From positions 3,421,189 through 3,485,188 of the forward strand of contig CAADRB010000001.1 in the NCBI GenBank assembly GCA_900708905.1: a stretch of 64,000 bases of DNA, in the 5' to 3' direction. Origin of the DNA: Hymenolepis diminuta. Taxonomy: Eukaryota > Platyhelminthes > Cestoda > Cyclophyllidea > Hymenolepididae. The notes under the pieces are model-generated. The model had not been told where the DNA came from, searched no databases, and was given only the letters and a program-made list of their open reading frames with translations. Shown here in pieces: positions 36,333-47,300 of this stretch; position 1 is the stretch's first letter; every line of letters starts with the position of its first letter. The position numbers and the translations under genes are program-made.

Positions 36333-37790
36333 TCAAAATCTAGTCACAATTCGGCCAGTATCAGGGAGTGATGGATCTGAGGGCGAATCGGTATCCACAT
36401 AGAGAGTTCCAGGCGAAATAGTCGACATTGTTGCCGTATGACGCATACTTCCACGATAGGTATATCGGCAAATTTCCGAGGTATTGACATTATTACCATA
36501 ATTTCCGATTGTATTAGCACTCATCAGTCCACTAAAATTGAGTTTCCACAAGTCATTAACACCTCCCCTTTTCGGGTTATGAAATCGCAAATTCCCGTTG
36601 ACCTTTGAAAGATCGGCTCTAGTGAATCGGATTTCACTAGTGAGATTTCGAGCTTTTGTAGAGAGATGGTGAATTGATTCAAAGGCATCTTCCACCAAAT
36701 TCCGACCAAGATGACAATGACATCTGAGAAGACGGAATGTTGCACGTCTAAAATTTTTCATTCTCTTCATGTAGAGCACCCAATTTGAGGCTTGTTGAAT
36801 AAAGAGCAATTGCCAACCAAGATCAGATATATTATATGCCATGCGAACAGCCATACGACCAGTTTCACCCTCAAGAATTCCCGGGAGAACAGTGGAAAGG
36901 ATATAAGCAATCGATTGAGGCAGTGCACAGATGACGACAATGGTCGAAAGGATAACTAGCAACATAGATGCGGCAATCTCTCTATGAGCACTTGTGCATT
37001 TAGACATTGTTTCCCGCAGCACGGCACTTTGCCGTAAGCGAAGTAGGAGTGCGATATTTATAATAATAACAAGGATGGTTTGAACCAGACTAGAATTGGC
37101 AAGTAGAACATGATAAATTTGCAGGGCATTAGGCTCAACTTGAACCCAACAAATGATTTTCCCATTAGAAGGACCATGCCCAATCATGATACCAAATGGT
37201 AGCATCATTAATGCGGAAAGTAGGGTCGTAACTCCAACAGCCTCCCATGCTCGTTTCCTAGAAATCCGGGCAAACTGAAGGGGGAAGTAGATACACAGAC
37301 AACGATCAAAGGCAGTTAGAAGGAAAATTGACGAGCTGACACATGAGGTAAAGGAGTAGAGGTAACGAAAAATCTTACAGCTATAGTTATTTACGTTAAA
37401 GATAAAGAAGTAGACATGTGCTCCAGTAGCGTATGGAAGCCCTTTAGCTGGGAACATCCATATCCAACCAAAAAGTATAACAGTGGCGACATCAGCAGCT
37501 GCAACACAGGCAAGGTAAATCATCTGACGGGAGGGTTTTCGAAAGACGAAAAGAAAGACATAGGTGACGAAGATATTAGAGAGAACGCCAAAAAATCCAA
37601 CAAAGGGAAAGATGTAGGCAGAGACAAAACCAAGCATATGGGAGAGGATACAAGCTCCACGATAAATGGACGCATTAGCCGCACCTGAGGCTAGGTACTG
37701 ACAATCACGTAGGAGATCCCATGGGGAGTCCAAGTAAGGCCAGTTGGGATCTTCTGGTATAATTTCTCGTGAGTTTCTTAAAAGGTACAT
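36333..37790 (-). CDS. class A (rhodopsin-like) seven-transmembrane receptor, probable peptide GPCR
   Basis: A single 485-residue frame covers the whole receptor with no intron. Membrane segments lie near residues 52-82, 90-112, 137-167, 184-204, 226-250, 272-299 and 317-340. Class A landmarks are N72 (TM1), D100 (TM2), C138 and C214 (predicted disulfide), D162-R163 ending TM3, P291 in CALP (TM6) and N336-Y340 (TM7). Departures are DRC for DRY, no tryptophan inside TM4, A289 for W in CWxP, and NWVLY for NPxxY. SNWVLYMKRMKNFRR recalls the SxNFxLYxxxxxxFRR end of peptide receptors. N39 is a possible glycosylation site; C357 and C359 could be palmitoylated. The 125-residue tail is Ser/Thr/Asn-rich. 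An in-frame TAG six codons upstream of this ATG supports the start, unless a 5' exon exists. Ligand is unknown. A flatworm-specific orphan clade is plausible but needs phylogeny. Confidence 0.92.
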   Translation of the reverse strand: MYLLRNSREIIPEDPNWPYLDSPWDLLRDCQYLASGAANASIYRGACILSHMLGFVSAYIFPFVGFFGVLSNIFVTYVFLFVFRKPSRQMIYLACVAAADVATVILFGWIWMFPAKGLPYATGAHVYFFIFNVNNYSCKIFRYLYSFTSCVSSSIFLLTAFDRCLCIYFPLQFARISRKRAWEAVGVTTLLSALMMLPFGIMIGHGPSNGKIICWVQVEPNALQIYHVLLANSSLVQTILVIIINIALLLRLRQSAVLRETMSKCTSAHREIAASMLLVILSTIVVICALPQSIAYILSTVLPGILEGETGRMAVRMAYNISDLGWQLLFIQQASNWVLYMKRMKNFRRATFRLLRCHCHLGRNLVEDAFESIHHLSTKARNLTSEIRFTRADLSKVNGNLRFHNPKRGGVNDLWKLNFSGLMSANTIGNYGNNVNTSEICRYTYRGSMRHTATMSTISPGTLYVDTDSPSDPSLPDTGRIVTRF

Positions 37791-37849
37791 TTGTCTTTTG
37801 CCATGCTACTCAGCGTGCGGTGGACATTTGGACTAATCTAAGTGATGTC

Positions 37850-37886
37850 ATTGGTCGACGTAAGACTGACCAATCAGAATGACTCA
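37850..37886 (-). promoter_or_regulatory. candidate GPCR promoter: inverted CCAAT pair plus AP-1-like site
   Basis: ATTGGTC (37850-37856) and GACCAAT (37868-37874) form a perfect inverted pair with 11 bases between them. TGACTCA (37880-37886), an AP-1 consensus, follows. The group lies 60-96 bases upstream of the receptor ATG, where NF-Y type CCAAT sites often occur. Function is inferred from motif and position only. Confidence 0.4.
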
Positions 37887-37890
37887 GTGT

Positions 37891-39379
37891 GCATGAGCAG
37901 GATTATCAAGTATTCATTACTTATTCTCTAGCTAAATTTAATTTCTGATTTTAAAATGCACGCAATTACGCTTAAAGTGATATTTTAAGCTACTATTACT
38001 CGTTTGAACGTATCTAAAGTTCATGAGAAGTTCTAATGTCCAATAAGGGTAGGTAGCAGTTCCAATAAATGAAATAACGCCATTGAAAAAGTCGATTCAA
38101 TTCAATTCAGAATTAACCAGATTGTCAGCCTTTCAACTCAATGAACACATTCAAAAGTTAGAAGTTCAGATATAGTTTCTTAAAATGTCCTTTCCCGCGG
38201 TGTTCAGAGCTTAATGACTAGGTGGATCAAATTTAAATCCTTATCGACGAAGAACGCCTTTGGTTTGTAAAATATTACAATTTTGAGAAATAATTGGGAA
38301 AATAAAATAGCAAATTAGGATTTATATTTATATAGGTTGACGTTTTCCATATTTTGTGACCGAGGCAATAATTCATTTTCTAGTACATTGTCAATTTAAA
38401 AAATAAAAATATTTCTGAAGGAAGCACTCAGAATGAATATTTATTTTATTGCATTATTAAGTGAATATTTTCTAGAAGGCACATTAAATTAGTAGGAGGT
38501 ATTCGACACGAAATGCTATTGATAGTTATCAATCAGACCAACCTATTTGCTTTCTAGCCACTTCCCTTCTGTTCAAATTCTGGTTTTTATCAAAATGCAG
38601 TGTGTTGTCAATTCCACAAAGGAAGTCACAAAAGCGAATGATAAGGTATCATAAATGGTTTATGAGGCCAGTGTTCGTCTGTGAAATTGGAAGTAACGTG
38701 TTCGATGACGATCAGTACGAAATGAGTGAAAATATTGTTGTCCTAGATAGAATCAGAAGGTATTGCGGGTTTTAATCACTTTTCAAAAAGTTTTAAAATG
38801 CTTATTACAATGTGGCCCTTAATATGACAATTGCACTGCTTAACAATCTTATTAACCCCAACATTCATGGACATACGTTGGGCACATGGGTTTGGGAAAA
38901 GCGGAACTAAGAAAAATTAAACAAATGTGAAGCTTCGCTCTTGAAAATCGACATCTCGCCCAATTTTCACACAATCAACATGTAAATTAAGCTGTTACCT
39001 AATGCAACGCCCTCAGATATATCAAAAATTAAAAAAAGGGTATATACTGCAACTCTATAGACATTCCTAACTTCAAGACTGAAATATTGTAATTGTACTC
39101 TCTCCTCACATTTAGTGTTCAAATGAAAATTATGCGGCCCTCTGAACAGATTGGACTTTTGACAGTTTTTTTGGTAAAATCAATTGGAAAATTTTGAGTT
39201 TATCATAAATCCGTAATCTATTCAATGTTTTCTGTAGCTAAATCTTTATCTAAAGTCATATTTACAGTGAATATCAAAAATTTCAGATCCGATGCTGCAA
39301 AACTATTGAATATGTTATATTTTCTTAGTCACTTCGATTGTACTATATTCTCGAACTCCCTCTGTTCTCCTGAAGTCTA
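37891..39379. other. gene-free stretch between GPCR and mariner copy 1
   Basis: No coding frame or repeat partner was recognised. Confidence 0.5.
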
Positions 39380-40659
39380 ACGGAATGTGCTTCATCGTTA
39401 CTGACATTGTACACTTTTAGAAAAAACAGAAAACGAAACTATTCATGGTTGAAACTTACAATTTCTTGTACAAAACAAATATACATATTAGTATATTAGG
39501 TTTTATTTTATATATCCTCCTTCTTCTTCCATTACCGACTCAATTCAAGTCCAAAAGCGACCCACTGAAAGCTTTCATCTGGTGGCCTTTTTTGTGATGT
39601 CCACCATCGATCGAACTATTGCTTCCATCAGAGAGGAGGATTTGGTGTTATGGGAATGTTTATTGACCTCCTTTTCAACCACACCCCGCCCCTCACGTAA
39701 TAATCAACAATTCTCGGCCATCCATCCAATCCTGGGTTTTGAAAGCTTCATGAGATGGAGGTGAAGCTTGTTGGAAGACGTAGGGGGTCTTCCTACACTG
39801 TCTATCGAAGGCGGCTTGATAACAATGGTTTGAGGAGTCCTCACATAGGCATCCGCATCTGCATCTGCATCTACATTAGCTCTAAGGCCCTGTGGAAAAA
39901 AATTGGGGTGTCATGATGCCCCTCCCTCACTGCTAACAACAGTAATACCGAAAAGCATCACTGTTGGTGGAAACTTCGTGTGTATGCACAACAGTTGGAA
40001 CTTTAGTGGAGTCCACTCCCACATTGCCACCCACCTATCATTTCCCCAATTCACTCCTTCATCCTCGTGGAAGTTATTTCCTGGGAGAAAAAAAAGAAAC
40101 TCCTCGTCTTCTGGGTTCCTTTTGTACGCATTAAACGATGCTCTTGAGTTGCTTTTGTCCACGTAAACTGACCTCACCTGAGATGAGCGTATGAGATTTG
40201 TAACCGGAGTCTTGGTGAACAACATTTCTTGTATGTTGTCGTTCCTTCAGACACTTGCTGATCTTTGACAAGATGTCGCGTATTCACTTCCCATGATTTT
40301 CGTCCACCATGTCATGTCATGTCATGTACTCTTCTCACAAACCCAGATATTCCGGATGAGCGAGTGAGTGAGTGTGTGTGTGAGTCAGCAGATCTTTGAC
40401 AACGCTCTTTTCTCTTCCTCGTGGCAGGCACGTCATCTCTGTTGTTTTCGTTCAGCAACTCCTTTCTAACTTTGCAAACGGAAGATGTGGCGATCTCTGT
40501 ATTTGGTTTTGATAGACACTATTACAACGTGTCTCTTCATTTCATTAGTTATAGTAGTATCTGCCATGAGATCTTCTTACTTAGAAAATGCGCCAATTAT
40601 GATCGGGTTAGTTTAAATTACAAAAAATATAAGTGTTCTCAGATACCTTATGCACATTG
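39380..40659 (-). mobile_element. mariner transposon, degenerate copy 1
   Basis: About 1.28 kb, the usual mariner size. The right end has the terminal inverted repeat CAATGTGCATAAGGTATCTG (read on minus) followed by TA at 40660-40661, the expected target dinucleotide. The left end is poor: the sequence matching copy 2 starts only at 39412, and the 30 bases before it are only vaguely like the terminal repeat seen in copy 2. The true left boundary is therefore uncertain, with a TA at 39378-39379 giving the expected length. From 39412 to 40650 it is identical to the reverse complement of 58168-59407 as far as I can read, except for six versus seven A in one run. Open frames at 39582-40780 are pieces or shadows of the transposase. 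Confidence 0.85.
39500..40540 (-). pseudogene. mariner transposase pseudogene, copy 1
   Basis: Read on the minus strand, it carries the same broken transposase as copy 2, with the same frameshifts and stops. Its longest intact piece is the 104-residue frame at 39911-40225. See the copy 2 entry for the domain-by-domain account. It cannot make an active enzyme. Confidence 0.85.
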
Positions 40660-40661
40660 TA

Positions 40662-41289
40662 TATCCTTTCGGTTGAATTTCCCAAATATCAAGATAAATT
40701 ACGAGCTTATATATATATATTTATCTCAAAGTGAGAGCAGAAGGGATGAAGGCAAATTTATTTACATGGAACTCATTTGACTGTCCTTCGCTGTCATTCC
40801 CATCTAATCAACATTATCTTATCAGTCTTATCAAAAATATTTGATCGATTTAACTTTCTATAACATTGAACCCCGAAACGTTATTGACTGAGTAGGCTTA
40901 GAGATTTCAAATAAAACTTACTAGGCCATTTATTTAATGAACTCTGAATAATAAAACTCGAATAATCATCAAAAGAGAACCCTACTAGACATCCTACTTC
41001 CTGGCTAGTTGACTCATCAAAAAGTTATAACTTTACTTACAGAAAAATGTTTCAATACTGAATAGAAAGTGAAGTTTCGAGTTTAATAGGAGCAAATATA
41101 AAAAAATCAGGAGAATCTTGCTTCCTCTGAATTATAAAATAACAAGATCGTTAGCTCTCTAAAGTTCCAATTTTATCAAGTCGGTATCTTTGAAATCACA
41201 GACAAAATATCTCTTTATGCAAATTTGGGGATATTTTTTACAAAATTCAGTTGAATAAAAGAGAATAATCTCTGGTTTGCAAGGATTTA
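40662..41289. other. gene-free stretch
   Basis: No coding signal; a short TATATA run near 40710 was seen. The end of the 40421-40780 frame extends here from the mariner but is a shadow. Confidence 0.5.
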
Positions 41290-41600
41290 TTATTGCATTA
41301 TTATAATCCACGCAAGGCAAATGAATTTTGTAACTTTGTACCGTTGTAAAACAATTAAATAGGAGAAAAGTAAAGTTCGATAAGGAATTCAGGGGAGGTG
41401 ATTGAAAAGATACTGAGAATAATATCAAGGCATAAAAGGGCTTCAATTCATTTGATTTTCGTATTCGTGCTGCGTTATATTTATATAATGGTAGTTCGGT
41501 TTACGAAATTCAAAATTGGTGTCCTGTGTTATTGAGCAAATTCCTGTCTACAGTGTCCAGTGTTTATTGACCGATATGTTAATGGGTATGATCTTCTTAC
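41290..41600 (+). repeat. dispersed repeat family F, copy 3
   Basis: ATTATAATCCACGCAAGGCAAATGAA, TTCAGGGGAGGTGATTGAAAAGA, GGCATAAAAGGGCTTCAA, AAATTCAAAATTGGTGTC and CAGTGTTTATTGACCGAT match 54905-55230 in order. With that copy it defines a unit of about 310 bases. The 95-residue minus frame inside is not conserved. Confidence 0.6.
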
Positions 41601-42229
41601 CATTTCTCATATTTTTCTTTAGAAACCCGAGAAAGGGGGATACTATTGCATAATTTTAAGCATGTTATGTCTTATCGTGACAGAGCTGAGTAAAGTTAAT
41701 ACAAGATGAATTCTATCAATCTGCCAATGAATTCACCTCTCACTTTCTTTTTTCAGAGTCTATGACATTGAAGGTACGTGCAGATAACTCTTCTTTAGCG
41801 CACACATCTTAGGCACGACTGATTTTTAATGATGTGAAGGATAGATTTCTTTGCATAAATCATCAGCTAAATTTTGCCTTCATTCTCTCGCCAAACACCT
41901 GCTAAGCATTCCTCTGAAGTTATCTTAGTCAATTTTGTGTTTGTGAAAATTTAGAATAATCTTTTTTTGTCTTTGGAGTTTCCATATTATTTTAGCTGAT
42001 ACAATGACAGTCAATATTTAGTTTCAACACCTACTGAACAAAGAGAAGAGAAGGTACAAATATTAATTAGGGGATTGTACACTTCTAATAGATTTTTTAG
42101 TAAAATTGGGTTAGATGTTGCAACCAAACAAAGAAATCAAGTAAATAAGAAAAGATAATACCTTGATTATCATTATTTTGATGTGAGAATTTAGAGATAA
42201 ATTCCATTTTTTAACGTTTTATAGACCTG
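41601..42229. other. gene-free stretch
   Basis: TTTTTTCAGAGTCTATGACATTGAAGGTACGTG near 41748-41780 mimics a micro-exon with both splice sites. A diverged version occurs near 21535-21570, so it is more likely part of a repeat. Nothing else was seen. Confidence 0.4.
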
Positions 42230-42470
42230 TAATTAATGACACCCAGAATGAAGAAGGAAGAAGACCCATAGCTCAAACAAGGGTAACCGATTATCCGCCT
42301 TGTTTGGCTATGATTGTATCAGTGGTGGTCTTACATATCCTGGTGCGAGTGTAAAAATCCAGAATTCAATAATCTAATTTACGAGAGATGATACCTAAGA
42401 GTTTTGTTGTGCTTAAAATTCTGTCTAGAGAAAACTGTTTTTGCTCTAAATAAATCATTATTTCAACCAA
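42230..42470 (+). repeat. dispersed repeat family G, copy 2
   Basis: GAAGACCCATAGCTCAAAC, GTGGTCTTACATATCCTGGTGCGAG, AAATCCAGAATTCAATAATC and GAGAGATGATACC match the other three members. Confidence 0.6.
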
Positions 42471-43329
42471 TTAATAACCTGAACCTTTCATAACTCCTAT
42501 TATTACCATTACTTCCATCATAGCATAAAATTCATCTTTCGTATTAATCTGTTAAGTTAATTGCTCAGAGGAAATTAAATAAAAAATTTAATTAATTGGC
42601 ATTTAAATCGCTATATGCATCTTAATTGGTGCTGTTCATAACAAAACTAGAGACAATATTATTTAACATTGCACATTTTATTTGAAACAATTATCTTTGT
42701 GGAAACTATGAGTAGTCGCATCTAGGGTACGACTTGGATATGAGGTAAGAGCTTCCAATACATTTATTACGAAGAGGACTGGAATGACATTGATATATTT
42801 CACTCCTGGAATGTAGACTTCCTCCTATCCTTAGATGTTACTGAGGTCCACCTAAAATTCATTTCTTGAATTGTTGGGGCATTCATCTGAACTTAGCTTT
42901 CTGAGTGAGTGGATGAAAATTGTAGCAGATGCTGATTTTCAAGACCGAAAATTTGCATTAGTTTGGATTTAATTTCTCTCTGATTACAGAAGATAGTGTG
43001 TACCGAATTGACCAAGTGTGAAAGATTGGGTGGTAACACCGTTTTCCATATTTAAAGTTATAGCTGATATAAATAAAGTATATCTAACATCTAACAAATT
43101 CTGCTGCTAGTTACCGGACATTGCTAAACCATACCAAATTTCTGCAACTGGTGTATCTTCAGTGAAGTCTTTACAGTCATTCAAAAAGCATTTGCCTAGG
43201 TTTCAAAATTTTTAGCTACTGGGATTAAGAATACCTATACGTAAGTAAGCAAGGACCCTCACAATTTCGTTCATACTCTTAAAGATCTTAATTCCCTTTC
43301 AAAAATATATTCCACTATCTTTATGACGT
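42471..43329. other. gene-free stretch
   Basis: No coding signal was seen. Confidence 0.5.
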
Positions 43330-43640
43330 CTTTTAACAATTATTCATTTGACTACGCTTTCTTGAGATCAACAAAGCAATCCAATAGAGAGTGAGGGAAG
43401 GAGATCAAGTGAACGAAGAAATTAAAGTCAAGACATCAAGGCAATCTGAAATTATTGATCATTAGTTTCAGTTGGGCTTTTTTTACCTTCCCGAGCATAG
43501 CCCATTGATTCATATTATGATATTGTAATGCCCTAATTCCAATATTTTTCTCCTGGATGCATGAGCGAATTCATGTTTACTGCATCCAGAGTTTATTGAT
43601 TATTTGATTAATTTGGACGGTTGGCCAGCCACTGCAGATG
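43330..43640 (+). repeat. dispersed repeat family F, copy 4
   Basis: GAGTGAGGGAAGGAGATCAAGTG, CAAGACATCAAGGCA, TAATTCCAATATTT and CCAGAGTTTATTGATTATTTGATTAATTTGGACG fit the family order. The last block matches 55180-55205. Confidence 0.5.
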
Positions 43641-44194
43641 CATCTTTCGTCTAATATCCAAGATACTAGGAAAATGATAAGAGCTGAAATATTGAAAATT
43701 TGTTTATCATATGATCTAATGGGAAGAAGAGGCACAACTTTTAAGCGCATAAACTTAATTTAAAGTAACCTTTAATGAAAAGTACATCTTTTTGTAAACT
43801 TTCAATTTGCCTCGAGGTGATTTGGAGCAAGTTTACGAAATGACCTTTGTGAACGTTTTATTTCATTTAAAATTTTCATTCATTTATCTGCAATATAAAT
43901 ATCTAAAACACCATAATTCAGTAGGAATGGGAAATTATTTTCCAAAAATTGTAGTGTTGTTACTATTTGTTTAATTGAAGTGAAGTGAATCAAGTTGATT
44001 TGTGTATTAAGCTAGTTTTCCACGTCCTACATTTTTTGGTGTATAACTCATCACTCGACCTGTAAGCATTTGTAGAAATTTCTCCATTATCTGACGTCAG
44101 TGTTTGTAGCTTTACTAAGCTATGTAGACACATTTGATTTAACTTTTACAGTATTGAGCTTCCCCCTTGTTCTCTACCACTAACTCTCAAATCC
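43641..44194. other. gene-free stretch
   Basis: No coding signal was seen. Confidence 0.5.
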
Positions 44195-44330
44195 ATTTAG
44201 GAAAGCGTTTTCCAACAATCATCTTTAAGAGGGGTAGCATCATGGAACCTCCGCAGTGAGAAGTTCTAGTTCTGCTACCGCCTCGATAAAAGCAATGGTC
44301 CAATTATGATATTGTGGCAAGCGAATGCAT
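44195..44330 (-). repeat. SINE-like repeat family B, copy 3 (3' part)
   Basis: The minus strand matches the 3' half of 7511-7735: TTTAGGAAAGCGTTTTCC, GGGTAGCATCATGGAACCTCC and GAAGTTCTAGTTCTGCTACC on plus. The tRNA-like head is missing, which fits a truncated copy. Confidence 0.5.
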
Positions 44331-44448
44331 ATCTTTAAGGCTTAAAGGCTTAAGGAGGAAGAAAAAGAGATTTCACTACATTCAATGCTTAATCATACTT
44401 GTAGAATATATGCCAGTATAATTAACTGCTTCATGCATTAGTCGAAGT

Positions 44449-45173
44449 NNNNNNNNNNNNNNNNNNNNNNNNNNNNNNNNNNNNNNNNNNNNNNNNNNNN
44501 NNNNNNNNNNNNNNNNNNNNNNNNNNNNNNNNNNNNNNNNNNNNNNNNNNNNNNNNNNNNNNNNNNNNNNNNNNNNNNNNNNNNNNNNNNNNNNNNNNNN
44601 NNNNNNNNNNNNNNNNNNNNNNNNNNNNNNNNNNNNNNNNNNNNNNNNNNNNNNNNNNNNNNNNNNNNNNNNNNNNNNNNNNNNNNNNNNNNNNNNNNNN
44701 NNNNNNNNNNNNNNNNNNNNNNNNNNNNNNNNNNNNNNNNNNNNNNNNNNNNNNNNNNNNNNNNNNNNNNNNNNNNNNNNNNNNNNNNNNNNNNNNNNNN
44801 NNNNNNNNNNNNNNNNNNNNNNNNNNNNNNNNNNNNNNNNNNNNNNNNNNNNNNNNNNNNNNNNNNNNNNNNNNNNNNNNNNNNNNNNNNNNNNNNNNNN
44901 NNNNNNNNNNNNNNNNNNNNNNNNNNNNNNNNNNNNNNNNNNNNNNNNNNNNNNNNNNNNNNNNNNNNNNNNNNNNNNNNNNNNNNNNNNNNNNNNNNNN
45001 NNNNNNNNNNNNNNNNNNNNNNNNNNNNNNNNNNNNNNNNNNNNNNNNNNNNNNNNNNNNNNNNNNNNNNNNNNNNNNNNNNNNNNNNNNNNNNNNNNNN
45101 NNNNNNNNNNNNNNNNNNNNNNNNNNNNNNNNNNNNNNNNNNNNNNNNNNNNNNNNNNNNNNNNNNNNNNNNN
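44449..45173. other. assembly gap (725 N)
   Basis: Undetermined bases. Two long open frames that span it consist almost wholly of unknown residues and carry no information. Confidence 0.99.
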
Positions 45174-46724
45174 AATTTGAGGGTTCCAACCAAACGTCTT
45201 CTAATCTTTCCTCGTCTTATTGCGTAATACCTTTTATTATAACGCGCTTGCAATAAAAGGGACTACCAAAATCAAAATTAATTTTTTAGGTGTCAAATTC
45301 ACCTTTTCTTGGAAATGCTTTCGTTTATTTTAGGAGTCAAAAAAAAACAGGATAAAATTTAAATTTAGCTGAAATCCTCTTTTCTTGGATATATCCGAAT
45401 TTTTAAATAATGTAGTATGTACTAAACTGTGATCAAACTTGATGACAAAATATAGAAATGAAAACCTATTTAGTAATGGGTTAAACACCAATATCCTGAG
45501 TCTTTTATTTGGTTGAACCTAAAATTCATTTTAATAAAGGTTACAAAGACAAATGTAGAAATGTAATTAAATGATCAGGAAAACACTGTCCGAGAATGAT
45601 ATCGCTCAGTGAATGTTAAATAATTTAGTACGCTAAATTAATTTCTAGATCGTTAAATTATGCACGAAATACTTCATAATTTAATTTCCGGTGGTCTCAT
45701 ATATCCATGCGACGGTAGGTTTCCTTGAATCAGGTTGATCTTAACTAGTAACACGATAGGATATCCTACTTGGGTCATCTGCAACCTCCGATTCTATTTC
45801 TATTTATATCCCTCTTTACCTCTACCCTAGATGAACTCTTTGTTCACAGATAATCACATTAACCCGAGACAATTACAGAACTTTACTCTCAACTATTGTT
45901 TATCAATATATATCCATCTTCATATCTTTTATTCCCCTACTCAAAAGAGTTGCCTTTAAATCTGGGGACTACTGTAAACACATATGTAAAGAATAAAGTG
46001 CTGAGCGTCTTAAGTAGTATTAAATCATGGAATTCAGGATGGAAATTTCCGAGTCGGTATTAACCAGTTATATTTATAAAAATCAAACATATATATATGT
46101 TCAAAGGAAAGAAAGGAAGTTCTGCACACTTATCGTCATCAGTTTAGTTGTACCACCCATATGTCAATCGTATTGAAAGTTGTGACATTCAGCTACCCGG
46201 ATTCTAAAGGAGAGTAAAATCATGTCCAGACCTCCCTCTGATAACGTCTCAGTTGACTTCTCCGATGTCCAAGCCCCCAGTGTCATACCACGCTAAACTC
46301 TATTTGAAACTCGGCGACTAGAATATAACTGACCTCTTCCTGCCATCAAGTACATCCTATCCGTCTATCTGAGAATTTTTAATTGGCATTGTATGCTTAG
46401 TTGTGATTTAGTCAGGACTTATTGCCTTCTTTAACTGATATCCCAAACATTAAAACCTCAATAAGGCACTTGAGTTTAGATACATGGCTATAATTTGCCA
46501 CGACAAGAGCCATCTCTATAGAGAATAGGGTAGTAGAATAAAGGAGATATAATAATTCAAAGGATACTATTGCCCAGCCGTGTATAGTACCCAGATATCT
46601 AAAAGGCGATTAGGGCTGTGTATATACCAATCACCACCTACTATTTAAATATATTTTAAAAGTTGGAAGGAAGAACGTGCAAGTCTGGATATGATAAATT
46701 TAAACTAGCAGCTTAATAACTCCC
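45174..46724. other. gene-free stretch after the gap
   Basis: No gene or partner repeat was recognised. Confidence 0.5.
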
Positions 46725-46930
46725 AAGTCAGTTTAAGGGAATGCTTTCTAACGGTCATCATGGTTTGATGAGTAGTGCCGTGAAACCTCTCTAACAAGAA
46801 ATTTGAATTCTATGATTCTCCTTATTAGCCAAACCTAACCAATGCGGCTAACCATTCTGCTCATTGGGTGAGCACCGATAGACATTGAATCTGTGACCTC
46901 TACCTTCGAACATAAACATGGTGATCGCTT
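46725..46930 (-). repeat. SINE-like repeat family B, copy 2
   Basis: The reverse complement aligns with 7540-7730. GAGGTCACAGATTCAATGTC replaces the B-box segment of copy 1. GGTTAGCCGCATTGGTTAG, GAATTCAAATTTCTT and GAGGTTTCACGGCACTACTC follow, ending at AGAAAGCATT. The degenerate B box suggests this copy is transcriptionally dead. Confidence 0.6.
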
Positions 46931-47029
46931 GATAAATATGCGATTTCAAATCGAAAGTATCATTTTGTTTGGTCATTCCCTTAAACGGCTTTAATTACTA
47001 CTGATCAGAGAACCACAAATAAAGTTTAC

Positions 47030-47300
47030 AAATTTTAATCATGGGAACGGCAAATTATTTCATGAGCAATGAAAAGATGAAGGGCGCCGAGTATAAGTAA
47101 GTAACGAAGTCGGGATATCAGGAGTCTTAGATTATTTGAACTCTGGAGGAATTGAGTTAGCAATGTTCTCATAAGGGATATCCCTTTCACTTTGCAATGT
47201 TCGAATTTCATGATTTATCCCTCAGATTCCCAGGTGAAGCTACATTCCCAATATTCAGGAGTTTTAGAACAGTTGGTAAATGGTTGGCTATGTCACCTCA
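47030..47300 (+). repeat. dispersed repeat family F, copy 5
   Basis: TTTTAATCATGGGAACGGCAAAT, GAAGGGCGCCGAG, TATTTGAACTCTGGAGGAATT, TTCTCATAAGGGATATCCC, AATGTTCGAATTTCATGATTTATC and CTCAGATTCCCAGG are shared with copies 1 and 8. Confidence 0.55.

Noticed and set aside
37416..37688. 90-residue plus frame inside the receptor, and 36524-36745 minus
   Set aside because: Both are alternative-frame shadows of the GPCR coding sequence.
39582..40166. Frames of 60 and 87 residues on plus, duplicated on minus at 58652-59236
   Set aside because: They are antisense shadows of the transposase pseudogene.
40314..40326. CATGT tandem units as a possible satellite
   Set aside because: Only about three units, inside the mariner copies and present in both.
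40421..40780. 119-residue frame and its 84-residue twin at 58143-58397
   Set aside because: It runs opposite to the mariner transposase and is a shadow of the N-terminal region; the twin is identical only because the elements are.
41748..41780. Micro-exon with consensus-like acceptor and donor
   Set aside because: A diverged copy occurs near 21535-21570, so it is better explained as part of a repeat.
44431..45253. Two long minus-strand open frames of 252 and 271 residues
   Set aside because: They consist almost wholly of unknown residues from the 725-base gap.
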